From Methylobacterium sp. E-065 (lineage in GTDB: Bacteria; Pseudomonadota; Alphaproteobacteria; Rhizobiales; Beijerinckiaceae): a DNA stretch of 64,000 nucleotides. How positions within the stretch are numbered: the stretch's first letter is position 1; each line of letters starts with the position of its first letter. Where the stretch lies: NCBI RefSeq assembly GCF_022829605.1, contig NZ_JAKSYD010000253.1, forward strand, positions 1-64,000. Reading direction: 5' to 3'. Shown here one piece after another: positions 37,451 through 45,876 of this stretch. Made by a program: the position numbers and the translations under genes. The notes beneath the pieces were generated by a model. The model made no database searches, had not been told where the DNA came from, and saw nothing but the letters and a program-made list of their open reading frames with translations.

Positions 37451-38392
37451 ATGGCAGAGGCGATCGCCCTCATCGGGTGCAAGGGCCGGACGCAGGAGGC
37501 GGATCATCTCGCGGTGCTTTCGACCGCGATGCCCGAGGAGCGGATCGTCCCGTTCCGCCTGATGGACGATGCGGAGCGCGCGGCAGCCCAGGTCGCCATC
37601 GTGGCCAATCCCGATCCCGCGGAGGTCGCGGCGCTGCCGAACCTCGTCTGGGTGCAAAGCCTCTGGGCCGGCGTCGAGCGGCTGGTCGGGGCCTTCGACC
37701 GGCCGTTGCCGATCGTGCGGCTGGTCGATCGCGAGATGGCCCGCACCATGGCGGAGGCAGTGCTGGCCTGGACCTACTACCTTCAGAGGGACATGCCCAT
37801 CTACGCACGCCAGCAGCGTGCGGGTATCTGGCGGCCCCACCCCTATCGGAAACCCGCCGACACGACGGTCGGCGTGCTGGGACTCGGCGCTCTCGGGGTC
37901 GCGGCCGCGGACAGGCTCCTCGGCGCAGGCTTTCGCGTGGTCGGATGGAGCCGCAGCCCGAAATCCGTCCCCGGCCTCGAGGCGGAGCACGGGCTTGAGG
38001 CGCTCCCGGCGATGCTGGCCCGATGCGACATCCTCGTCTGCCTCGTGCCGCTGACGACGGAGACGCGCGGCCTCGTCAACGCCGAGCGTCTGGCGGCGCT
38101 GAAGCCCGGCGCGGCACTGATCAACTTCGCCCGCGGCCCGATCGTCGTGACGGCAGACCTGATCGCTGCGCTGGACAGCGGCCACCTCGCGCACGCGGTG
38201 CTCGACGTCTTCGAAACCGAACCCTTGCCCGCCGAAGACACCCTCTGGTCCCATCCAGGCGTGACCGTGCTGCCACATGTCTCCGGCCCGACCGATCTGC
38301 CCTCCGCGGGGGCGACGGTGGCGGCGAACCTGCGCGATTTCCGGCGGACCGGGCAGCCGCCGCAGGGCATCGATAAGAGCCGGGGCTACTGA
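37451..38392 (+). CDS. ghrA: Glyoxylate/hydroxypyruvate reductase A-type D-2-hydroxyacid dehydrogenase
   Basis: The 313-residue protein has the NAD(P) fingerprint GVLGLGALGVAAADRLL, the catalytic Arg in NFARGPI, Glu in DVFETEPLP and His in VLPHVSGPT, and ends IDKSRGY like E. coli GhrA. It reduces glyoxylate and hydroxypyruvate, relevant to one-carbon metabolism if the organism is a serine-cycle methylotroph. Confidence 0.88.
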   Translation: MAEAIALIGCKGRTQEADHLAVLSTAMPEERIVPFRLMDDAERAAAQVAIVANPDPAEVAALPNLVWVQSLWAGVERLVGAFDRPLPIVRLVDREMARTMAEAVLAWTYYLQRDMPIYARQQRAGIWRPHPYRKPADTTVGVLGLGALGVAAADRLLGAGFRVVGWSRSPKSVPGLEAEHGLEALPAMLARCDILVCLVPLTTETRGLVNAERLAALKPGAALINFARGPIVVTADLIAALDSGHLAHAVLDVFETEPLPAEDTLWSHPGVTVLPHVSGPTDLPSAGATVAANLRDFRRTGQPPQGIDKSRGY

Positions 38393-38497
38393 CGCGACAC
38401 CCGGTCCTGCCGGCGGCCGTGAACCCTGGCCGTATCGGCGTGTTTATGCCCGACCGCCGCGCTTGCGCCGGCGGATCCGGAAGGATTCTGACACATC

Positions 38498-40459
38498 ATG
38501 GGTTGGCCACGCCGCTTTCTGATCGGTACCGGCGTCGTGGCCGTTGCGGTCGGCGCCACCGCGAGCCTCGGGCGATTCAGCTACGCGCCGCTGCCAGACC
38601 GGGCGGACCTGCTCAACGCCGACCGCTACCCGATCCAGACCGCCTTCGACATCCTCGGACGCCGGGTTTCGCGGGCGGAGGCGGATCGCCTCAACGCCAC
38701 GGCGAGTGGCCGTACGGAATTGGCGCGGGGTGGGACTGCGGTTGCGATCGATCCCGCCATGGTCGAGCGCGGGCGGCAGGCCTTCTATCAGGAGACGTTC
38801 GGGAACGAGGTCTTCCTGACCGACGTCATGGGCATGCTGGACGGCGGTCTGACGCCGACGCAGGTCGCCCTCGCTGTGGCAAAGCTTGGCGGGCAGGGCA
38901 CCACCAATCTCCAGGTCGCCATGGCCAGTGACATGCGCGTCGGCGACCGCGTCTATAAGGCGGGCGAACTGGTCCCGACCGGGCTCGACGTGCCGAAGGG
39001 CGGCGCTTTCATCATCGGGATCAAGACGTTCTACGATCGCGGCCACCTGCGCATGGGCATCACCTGCGCGCTCTGCCACGCCGCGGTCGATCCCGGGACC
39101 GGCAAGGTGGTGGAGGGCGCCCCGAACATCGATCTTAACGCCGGGCTGCTGATGGCACTGGCCAAGAACTCGTCAGCCTACTTCATGCACGCCAGCGTGC
39201 CGGAGGCCGATGCCCGGCCGACGGCCGACCCGCAGCACACGGGCTCGACCACGACAGGTCCGGCGCTGCCGGACGCGGCGGCCGTGGAGGCGGCGACCAA
39301 GGTGCAGGTCGCGAGTTGGCCGCCCGGCAGCTTCGACTCGTCGGCGGATCGGGTCACCAACCCGACCTCGATCCCGTCGAGCTTTTCGGCCTACGGCGAG
39401 CCCTACAGCTGGAGCGGGCGCGAGGCGATCGGCCCCTTCTCGGGCCTATCGTCGCTCAACAACAACGTGCATGCGGCCAATTCCGACACGACCCAACTCG
39501 CGGCGGCCGCGCCCTGGCTGTTCGGTATGGATCCCGAGACCTATCTCGGCATCGTTCTGCGCGGGTCGGCCACCGAGGCGTTCCGCTACAAGCCGGACGG
39601 CAGTCGGAGCCCGTCCGCGGTGCTGCAGAACGTCGACCCGACGCCGGCCTCGCCGGGCCTGAACAGCTACGCGGTGCTGCCGACCTATCCGGCGACCAAC
39701 TACGTCACCGACAACGGCCTGTTCACCTCGGTGGCCGGTGAGCCGGTGAACCACGCCAACAACGCGATGTCGGCCTTTCAGAACCTGCTGCATCCGCCGG
39801 CCGGCGGTCAGGATGCCGACAAGGTCCGGGCCGGCCGGGCCGTGTTCGAGAAGGCGGGCTGCGGCGCCTGCCATTCCGGCCCGGCGCTGACCAACCACCG
39901 GGTCATCCCGGAGGCCGAGATCGGCACGGAACCGACCCGGGCCCGCGCCGGCGCGAAGATGGAGGCGCGCCTGTCGCCGCCGACGATGTTCGCCGTCGGC
40001 ACGCCGTTCCCGCTGACCGATACGCCGGCGATCGTGCCGGTGCCGCTCGCGGGCGATGCCATGGCGCAGGTTCAACTCGCTTGGGGGCAGGGCGGAACGG
40101 AGGGTGGCTACAAGGTCCCGAACCTCGTCGGCCTCGCCTGGACGGCGCCGTACCTGCACGATTCCGGTGTCGCGGTCGGGACCGACACGGAGCGCCAGCT
40201 CGGCGTCCCGGGCACACTCTACAAGGGCGTGGCGCCGGATCCCGCCAACAGCCTGCGGGCGCTCGTCGACCGGGATCTCCGCGCCAAGGTCGTGGCCGCG
40301 AACGCGGCCTCGGATACGGCACGCATTGCCCGGGTTACCGGAAAGGGGCACGCCTTCTGGGCGGATGCCGGCGCGGGTGTCTCGCCCGATGAGCAGACGG
40401 CGTTGATCGCCTACCTGCTCTCGGTCGATCGCCTGACGGAGCCGGCCGCAACGCCCTGA
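38498..40459 (+). CDS. Large di-heme cytochrome c family protein
   Basis: The 653-residue protein has an N-terminal signal/anchor (RRFLIGTGVVAVAVGATASL) and two covalent heme sites, CALCH (about residue 190) and CGACH (about 450). The C-terminal part (YKVPNLVGLAWTAPYLHDSG) resembles the di-heme peroxidase/MauG fold; the size and heme spacing recall RoxA-type oxygenases, but similarity is too low for assignment. Periplasmic electron transfer or oxidation is likely. The neighbouring SDR starts 11 bases later. Confidence 0.75.
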   Translation: MGWPRRFLIGTGVVAVAVGATASLGRFSYAPLPDRADLLNADRYPIQTAFDILGRRVSRAEADRLNATASGRTELARGGTAVAIDPAMVERGRQAFYQETFGNEVFLTDVMGMLDGGLTPTQVALAVAKLGGQGTTNLQVAMASDMRVGDRVYKAGELVPTGLDVPKGGAFIIGIKTFYDRGHLRMGITCALCHAAVDPGTGKVVEGAPNIDLNAGLLMALAKNSSAYFMHASVPEADARPTADPQHTGSTTTGPALPDAAAVEAATKVQVASWPPGSFDSSADRVTNPTSIPSSFSAYGEPYSWSGREAIGPFSGLSSLNNNVHAANSDTTQLAAAAPWLFGMDPETYLGIVLRGSATEAFRYKPDGSRSPSAVLQNVDPTPASPGLNSYAVLPTYPATNYVTDNGLFTSVAGEPVNHANNAMSAFQNLLHPPAGGQDADKVRAGRAVFEKAGCGACHSGPALTNHRVIPEAEIGTEPTRARAGAKMEARLSPPTMFAVGTPFPLTDTPAIVPVPLAGDAMAQVQLAWGQGGTEGGYKVPNLVGLAWTAPYLHDSGVAVGTDTERQLGVPGTLYKGVAPDPANSLRALVDRDLRAKVVAANAASDTARIARVTGKGHAFWADAGAGVSPDEQTALIAYLLSVDRLTEPAATP

Positions 40460-40470
40460 CGGGATACGCC

Positions 40471-41319
40471 ATGACGCACAACACCGATCCGGTCTGGTTC
40501 ATCACCGGTTGCTCGACCGGCTTCGGCCGAGAGCTCGCCAAATTGGTCATCGCTCGGGGCTGGCGCGCGGTGGTCACGGCGCGCGACCGCGCCAAGGTCG
40601 CCGATCTCGCCCAGGGGGCCGAGGATCGCGTCCTGCCCCTGTCGCTCGACGTGACCGGGGCGGACCAGATCGCCAAGTCCGTGCGCGCCGCGCAAGACAG
40701 GTTCGGGCGGATCGACGTGCTCGTGAACAATGCGGGCTACGGCTATCAATCTTCGATCGAGGAGGGTGAGGACGACAAGATCCGCGCCCAGTTCGACGCC
40801 AACGTGTTCGGCCTGTTTGCGCTGACCCGGGCGGTGCTGCCGGTGATGCGGGGGCAGGCATCCGGCCATATCCTCAACATCACGTCGGTGGCGGGCTTCG
40901 TGGGTTTCCCCGCCTCTGGCTACTACGCCGCCAGCAAGCACGCCGTCGAAGGGTTCTCGGATTCCCTGGCGGCCGAGGCCGGGCCGCTCGGGATCCGCGT
41001 AACCTGCATCGAGCCGGGGCCGTTCCGCACGGATTGGGCCGGACGCTCGCTGATCCAGACGCCGAATGCGATTCCCGACTACGCCACGACGGCCGGTGCC
41101 CGCCTCACGGCCACGGCGGAGAAGAGCGGCACCCAGGCCGGCGACCCGGTGCGCGCCGGCGAGGCGATGATCCAGGTGACCGAGATGGAGGATCCGCCAC
41201 GCCACCTCGTGCTCGGTGCCTGGGGGTACGACGCGGTGACGACCCGGCTGAAGCAGCGTCTCGCCGAGATCGAGGCGTGGCGGGAGACGAGCCTCGGCGC
41301 CGATTACCCGGTGGCGTGA
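40471..41319 (+). CDS. Short-chain dehydrogenase/reductase
   Basis: The 282-residue classical SDR has TGCSTGFGRELAKL (cofactor), NNAGYGYQ, and the Ser/Tyr/Lys active site in ITSVAGFVGFPASGYYAASK. It probably follows the cytochrome gene on one transcript (11-base gap). The substrate is unknown. Confidence 0.88.
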   Translation: MTHNTDPVWFITGCSTGFGRELAKLVIARGWRAVVTARDRAKVADLAQGAEDRVLPLSLDVTGADQIAKSVRAAQDRFGRIDVLVNNAGYGYQSSIEEGEDDKIRAQFDANVFGLFALTRAVLPVMRGQASGHILNITSVAGFVGFPASGYYAASKHAVEGFSDSLAAEAGPLGIRVTCIEPGPFRTDWAGRSLIQTPNAIPDYATTAGARLTATAEKSGTQAGDPVRAGEAMIQVTEMEDPPRHLVLGAWGYDAVTTRLKQRLAEIEAWRETSLGADYPVA

Positions 41320-41366
41320 GTTCCGCTCTCCGCGGCCCTCACGTCACCGCGCAGCGATAACGGGGC

Positions 41367-41936
41367 TTAGATCACGCCCTCGATCAAGCCTCGCCGTTTG
41401 GCCTCCTCGGCCTCCAAGTACCAGTTCGACGGCGCCTTCTCGAGCACCTCCTCCAGGGTCACATCCGAGCCCTGGATAAGGTTCGAAAACCCCTCGTTCT
41501 GGATCTCGATCGAGCACAGGATCTCGTTGAGCGTCGCCTTCACGGAGGCGATGCAGGTCGTGAGCGGCCCCTGGACGTGGAGCTGCTTGTCCATCTTGCG
41601 CTCATGGATCATCAGCCGCGTGCCGCAGGTCAGGTAGCGGTTCGGCCGGGCGAAGAAGCTCATGAACGTGGTGCCGGCCGAATAGATCGCCGCCTTGCCG
41701 AGGAACACGAACCGCCGGTTCGGGTCCATGGCGCTGTTGAAGCGGATGTCCTCGCCCATCATCCGGGCGACCTCCGGATCGCCACCAAGCGTCGTCAATT
41801 CGATGACGACGATCTCGCGGTCCCCCGCCGCGCCGAGCTGGCGGCGGAAGTCCTTGTACATGTCGTAATCGACCGCGCCCGAAAGCAGCACCGCGGGGGC
41901 GCGGAAGGCAGTGGGGTCGAGGGGAGTCGTGTCCAT
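41367..41936 (-). CDS. ClpP/crotonase-fold serine protease-like protein
   Basis: The 189-residue protein has the ClpP plan: TTLGGDPEVARMMGEDIRFN, a candidate nucleophile Ser86 in AAIYSAGTTFMSFF, and His111 in LMIHERK. The position equivalent to the ClpP catalytic Asp (before the YLEAEEAKRRGLIEGVI block) appears to be Asn171. Last gene of the amide operon, 50 bases after amiE. It may process or turn over a component of that system, or be inactive as a protease. Confidence 0.8.
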   Translation of the reverse strand: MDTTPLDPTAFRAPAVLLSGAVDYDMYKDFRRQLGAAGDREIVVIELTTLGGDPEVARMMGEDIRFNSAMDPNRRFVFLGKAAIYSAGTTFMSFFARPNRYLTCGTRLMIHERKMDKQLHVQGPLTTCIASVKATLNEILCSIEIQNEGFSNLIQGSDVTLEEVLEKAPSNWYLEAEEAKRRGLIEGVI

Positions 41937-41986
41937 GGTTCTCCTGGTCGAACGGCCTGCGCGCGCCAGTGGAGCTGGAGGCAGCT

Positions 41987-43042
41987 TCAGCGCACTGGAT
42001 CGGGCGCACCTTCACCCTTGCCGACGAACGGGATACCCTCGATCGGGCATTCCTCGGTGCCGACGCTCTGACGAGTAATGGCCCTTACGGCGTCGCGGGT
42101 TCCGTCGGGATCCTCGATCCAGCGCCGGTAAAATTCGTAGGGGCATTCCGACATCCCATGCCGGTTCTCCTTCGAGTTGATCATGCCGGTGTAGCCGCGG
42201 TGCAGGAGCTTGAAGAGGTGGTTCTCCGACTGGCCGTGGGCGCGGAAATCCCGGATCAGGAATTTCGATAGGGCGGCGTACTGGATGCCCATCTCCTCCT
42301 CGCCGCATTCGCCGAGCGTGCGGCCGTCGAAGCCGATGATCGCCGAGTGGCCGAAATACGTGTAGACGCCGTCGAAGCCGGCAGCATTCGAGACCGCCAC
42401 GTAGACGTTGTTGGCAAACGCCATCGCCTTCGAGATGACGATCTGCTGTTCCTTGGCCGGGTACATGTAGCCCTGGCAGCGGATGATCAGCTCGGCGCCC
42501 CGCATGGCGCAGTCGCGCCAGATCTCGGGGTAATTGCCGTCGTCGCAGATGATCAGGCTGATCTTCAGCCCCTTCGGCCCGTCCGACACGTAGGTGCGGT
42601 CGCCCGGATACCAGCCCTCGATCGGGGTCCAGGGCATGATCTTGCGGTACTTCTGGACGATCTCGCCCTGATCGTTCATCAGGATCAGGGTGTTGTAGGG
42701 CGCCTTGTTGGGGTGCTCCTCGTGGCGCTCACCGGTCAGCGAGAACACGCCCCAGACCTTGGCCTCCCGGCAGGCGGCGGCGAACACCTCGGTCTCCGCG
42801 CCCGGGACCGTCGAGGCGGTCTCGTACATCTCGGCGGCGTCGTACATGATGCCGTGGGTCGAGTATTCGGGGAAGATCACGAGGTCGAGGCCGGGCAGGC
42901 CGGTGTTCATCCCGATGATCATCTTACCGATCGCCTTGGCGTTCTCCAGCACCTCCGCGCGGGTGTGCAGGCGCGGCATCTTGTAGTTCACGACGGCGAC
43001 GCCGACGCTGTCCTGGCTGGACGAGATGTCTCCGTGCATCAT
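41987..43042 (-). CDS. amiE: Aliphatic amidase
   Basis: The 351-residue nitrilase-superfamily enzyme aligns closely with Pseudomonas AmiE from its first residues (MMHGDISSSQDSVGVAVVNY). The triad is visible at the same numbers: Glu59 (VIFPEYS), Lys134 (KYRKIMPW) and Cys166 (LIICDDGN). It hydrolyses short-chain aliphatic amides such as acetamide to carboxylate and ammonia. It is about 46 bases after fmdB in the ten-gene urt/amidase operon. High confidence in family; acetamide versus formamide preference is not resolved. Confidence 0.95.
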   Translation of the reverse strand: MMHGDISSSQDSVGVAVVNYKMPRLHTRAEVLENAKAIGKMIIGMNTGLPGLDLVIFPEYSTHGIMYDAAEMYETASTVPGAETEVFAAACREAKVWGVFSLTGERHEEHPNKAPYNTLILMNDQGEIVQKYRKIMPWTPIEGWYPGDRTYVSDGPKGLKISLIICDDGNYPEIWRDCAMRGAELIIRCQGYMYPAKEQQIVISKAMAFANNVYVAVSNAAGFDGVYTYFGHSAIIGFDGRTLGECGEEEMGIQYAALSKFLIRDFRAHGQSENHLFKLLHRGYTGMINSKENRHGMSECPYEFYRRWIEDPDGTRDAVRAITRQSVGTEECPIEGIPFVGKGEGAPDPVR

Positions 43043-43088
43043 GGCGTTGGGTCCTTCTGACCTTGATCGTCCCCTGGTCGAGCGCGGC

Positions 43089-43406
43089 TCAATGGCTGAT
43101 CATCCAGGGCCGCGCGCTCGGAAAGCTCTTCGCAGCCGCGGGCGCAGCGGCTGCCTTCTTCGGCGAGCAACAGCCGCAGCCGGCCCCGTGGCTGCCCGAG
43201 CGCTTCGGCGCGTGGCGGCTGCGCTCGTTGGTGGCGTGGGCGGCCCGCAGCCCCGCGTCCATGCCGGCGATGCGCGGCGCGGTCAGGAAGGCCCGCTGGC
43301 TCGCGCCCCCGCAATCCGGGCAGGCATGCGGATCGCGGAACTCCGCCATCGGCCGCATTACCGTGAAGGGGCCGCAGGCCTCGCAGGCGTAGTCGTAGAC
43401 AGGCAT
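43089..43406 (-). CDS. fmdB: FmdB-type zinc-ribbon protein
   Basis: The 105-residue protein starts MPVYDYACEACG and has a CxxC/CxxC zinc ribbon (Cys8, Cys11, Cys29, Cys32) and a C-terminal Cys-rich GAGCGCCSPKK tail. FmdB was named from formamidase gene clusters, where it is a probable regulator or accessory protein. Located between fmdA and amiE, with the palindromic repeat upstream. Confidence 0.88.
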   Translation of the reverse strand: MPVYDYACEACGPFTVMRPMAEFRDPHACPDCGGASQRAFLTAPRIAGMDAGLRAAHATNERSRHAPKRSGSHGAGCGCCSPKKAAAAPAAAKSFPSARPWMISH

Positions 43407-43454
43407 CGGAGCCTCCGGTGACGGAATTGCGCGCGGGTTTTCAGGAGCCTCAAG

Positions 43455-43550
43455 TCCCCTCTCCTGGAGGGAGAGGGACAGGGTGAGGGGTGTGACGTCT
43501 CCGGCGCGTTCTCGTCCCTCACCCCAACCCTCACCCGCACGGGAGAGGGA
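43455..43550. repeat. GC-rich palindromic repeat between fmdA and fmdB
   Basis: The left arm begins TCCCCTCTCC and continues AGGGTGAGGGG; the right arm has CCCTCACCCC and ends GGGAGAGGGA, giving imperfect arms of about 43 bases. Same style as 27607-27711 and related to the shorter copies at 49649 and 56375. Being inside the operon, it may cause partial termination or processing between fmdA and fmdB. Confidence 0.7.
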
Positions 43551-43555
43551 GCAAG

Positions 43556-44785
43556 TCACAGATCCGGCGAGAGCGGCATCTGGATCGAGCCGTCGAGGAA
43601 CTTCGTCGGTCCGTCGGCGCCGGGATTGATGTCGAACTCGAAAATCTTGGTCGGGATCCAGAGCGTGGCGCAGGCGTTCGGGATGTCGACGACACCCGAG
43701 ATGTGGCCCTGCACCGGTGCCGTACCGAGGATCGAGTAGGCCTGGGCGCCCGAATAGCCGAACTTCTTCAGGTATTCGATCGCGTTGAGGCAGGCCTGCC
43801 GGTAGGCGATGTGCACGTCCAAGTAATGCTGGCCGCCGTGCTCGTCGACCGAGATCCCCTCGAAGATCAGGTGGTCGTCGAATTTCGGTGTGATCGGCGA
43901 CGGCTTGAAGATCGGGTTCTTGATCCCGTACTTCGCCATGCCGTCCTTGATCAGCTCGACCTTGAGATGGACCCAGCCGGCCATCTCGATGGCGCCGCAG
44001 AAGGTGATCTCGCCGTCGCCCTGGCTGAAATGCAGGTCGCCCATCGAGAGTCCGGCGCCGGGCACGTAGACCGGGAAGTAGATTTTTGAGCCGCGCGATA
44101 GATCCTTGATGTCGCAATTGCCGCCGTGCTCGCGGGGCGGGACCGTGCGGGCGCCGGTTGCTGCGGCTGCGTCCTTAGCCTCGCCCTTGAGCCGGCCCAT
44201 ATGGGCGGTTGGGCCGAACGGGAGGGTGGCCAGCGCAGGCACGCGCTCCGGGTTCGTGTCGTAGAGCGCCTTCTCGCGGGTGTTCCAGGTCTCCAGCATC
44301 TTCGGATCGGGCAGGCAGCCGATCAGGCCGGGATGGATCAGGCCCGGGAAGCGCACGCCCGGGATGTGGCGGGACTTGGTGAACATGCCCTCGAAGTCCC
44401 AGATCGACTTCTGGGCCTGCGGGAAGTGCTCGTCGAGGAAGCCGCCGCCGTTCTTCTTCGAGAAGAAGCCGTTGAAGCCCCACTGGCTCTCGGGCTTGGC
44501 GCCGATGTCGAGCAGATCGACCACCAGCAGATCGCCGGGCTCGGCACCCTCGACGCCGATTGGACCTGAGAGGAAGTGGACGATCGACAGGTCGATGTCG
44601 CGCACGTCGTCGGCGGAATCGTTGTTCTTGATGAAGCCGCCGGTCCAGTCGTAGGTCTCGACGATGAAGTCCGCGCCCGGCTTCACATACGCCACCATCG
44701 GGATGTCGGGGTGCCAGCGGTTGTGCACTTTGTCGTTGTCGTAGGCCGATTGCGTGAGATCGACCTTGATCAGCGTCTCGGGCAT
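43556..44785 (-). CDS. fmdA: Formamidase (acetamidase/formamidase family)
   Basis: The 409-residue protein matches FmdA: KPGADFIVETYDWTGGFIKN, the SIVHFLSGPIGVEGAEPGDL block, GGNCDIKDLSRGSKIYFPVY and SMGDLHFSQGDGEITFCGAI. It hydrolyses formamide to formate and ammonia with a divalent metal. Formate can feed one-carbon metabolism. ATG 44785 is the family start; the frame extends much further but overlaps the next gene. Confidence 0.94.
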   Translation of the reverse strand: MPETLIKVDLTQSAYDNDKVHNRWHPDIPMVAYVKPGADFIVETYDWTGGFIKNNDSADDVRDIDLSIVHFLSGPIGVEGAEPGDLLVVDLLDIGAKPESQWGFNGFFSKKNGGGFLDEHFPQAQKSIWDFEGMFTKSRHIPGVRFPGLIHPGLIGCLPDPKMLETWNTREKALYDTNPERVPALATLPFGPTAHMGRLKGEAKDAAAATGARTVPPREHGGNCDIKDLSRGSKIYFPVYVPGAGLSMGDLHFSQGDGEITFCGAIEMAGWVHLKVELIKDGMAKYGIKNPIFKPSPITPKFDDHLIFEGISVDEHGGQHYLDVHIAYRQACLNAIEYLKKFGYSGAQAYSILGTAPVQGHISGVVDIPNACATLWIPTKIFEFDINPGADGPTKFLDGSIQMPLSPDL

Positions 44786-44847
44786 CTCGTGTCTCCAGCT
44801 CCCTGACTCTCCGGGGCAAGCCCCGTCCGCGCGCCGATGCGCGTCTC

Positions 44848-45867
44848 TCACCCGCTCGCGAGCAGCTCTTTCAGCGCGTCGTCGAGGACCCTGATGTCGT
44901 CCGGGCTGGTGCCGGGCCCGCCCGCGAAGTGGCCCCACCACGTGTCGATCACGCGCAGTTCCGCGTTCGGCATGGCGGCCGCCTCGATGGCGTTGTCCTC
45001 GGGCGGGAAATACAGGTCGGTCGAGGCCGGCATCAGGATCGCCCTGGCGCGGATCGCGCCGAGCGCGGCCTTGACGTCGCCCCTGAAGGTGTCGTTGGCG
45101 CTGATGTCGCCGTGCTGCCACGTCCACAGCATGGCGAGCAGGTTGTTGGCGTCGCGCTGGTAGAACAGCCCTTCCCAGAACCCGATCAGGAAATCCTCCA
45201 GCGAGGCGTAGCCCATGTGGGTGATGTCGGCTTCGAGCCGGTAGAAGGTCTGCGACAGGCCCCAGCCCGCGTAGACCCGGCCGAAGGCACGCAGGCCCCG
45301 GGTCGGCGGGCTGGTGTACCAGCCCTCGGCCCAGGCGGCGTCGGCCTGGAGCGCGGCCTTGGCGCCTTCCAGGAACACGTAGTTGTGCCGGGAGCACTTG
45401 GCCGAACCCTGAAACGGCAGGATCTTCGGCACCATGTCGGGATACATCGACGCCCAGTGGTAGGTCTGGAGCGCGCCCATCGACCAGCCGGTGACGAGGA
45501 CCAGTTTCTCGATGCCGAAATGCTCGGTGACGAGGCGGTGCTGGGCACGGACATTGTCGTAGGCGGTGACATTGGGGAAGCGCGGTCCGTTCCACGGAGC
45601 CGGCGTGTTGCTCGGTGAGGACGAAAGCCCGTTGCCGAACATGTTCGGGATGATGATGAAATACTTGTCCGGGTCGAGCGCCTTGCCGGGGCCGATCAGC
45701 CATTCGTTCTCGGTGTGCTGGCCCGAGTACCACGTCGGGTAGACGATGGCGTTGTCCTTGGCCGGGCTCAGTGTCCCGATGGTCTTGAAGGCGAGCTTGG
45801 CCGCGCGCAGCGTCTTGCCGCACTGAAGCACGAAGTCGCCCAGTTCGAAGATCTCATAATCGGCCAT
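44848..45867 (-). CDS. Alpha/beta hydrolase related to homoserine O-acetyltransferase (MetX-like)
   Basis: The 339-residue protein starts MADYEIFELGDFVLQCGKTL and carries the nucleophile elbow VTGWSMGALQTYHW (Ser129), a downstream acid residue in PASTDLYFPPEDN and a His in TWWGHFAGG. MetX-type enzymes transfer acetyl groups to homoserine, but this one sits in an amide operon between urtE and fmdA, so a hydrolase acting on an acyl or amide compound is more plausible. Substrate unknown. Confidence 0.85.
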   Translation of the reverse strand: MADYEIFELGDFVLQCGKTLRAAKLAFKTIGTLSPAKDNAIVYPTWYSGQHTENEWLIGPGKALDPDKYFIIIPNMFGNGLSSSPSNTPAPWNGPRFPNVTAYDNVRAQHRLVTEHFGIEKLVLVTGWSMGALQTYHWASMYPDMVPKILPFQGSAKCSRHNYVFLEGAKAALQADAAWAEGWYTSPPTRGLRAFGRVYAGWGLSQTFYRLEADITHMGYASLEDFLIGFWEGLFYQRDANNLLAMLWTWQHGDISANDTFRGDVKAALGAIRARAILMPASTDLYFPPEDNAIEAAAMPNAELRVIDTWWGHFAGGPGTSPDDIRVLDDALKELLASG

Positions 45868-45876
45868 GCTGTGCCC

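Noticed and set aside
37060..37998. A 312-codon frame overlapping the small exported ORF and the ghrA gene
   Set aside because: Out of frame with ghrA and rich in Arg/Gly; a GC shadow.
43556..45823. One 755-codon frame joining fmdA with the upstream region
   Set aside because: Only the last 409 codons match FmdA; the upstream part overlaps the alpha/beta hydrolase gene out of frame. Not a fusion.
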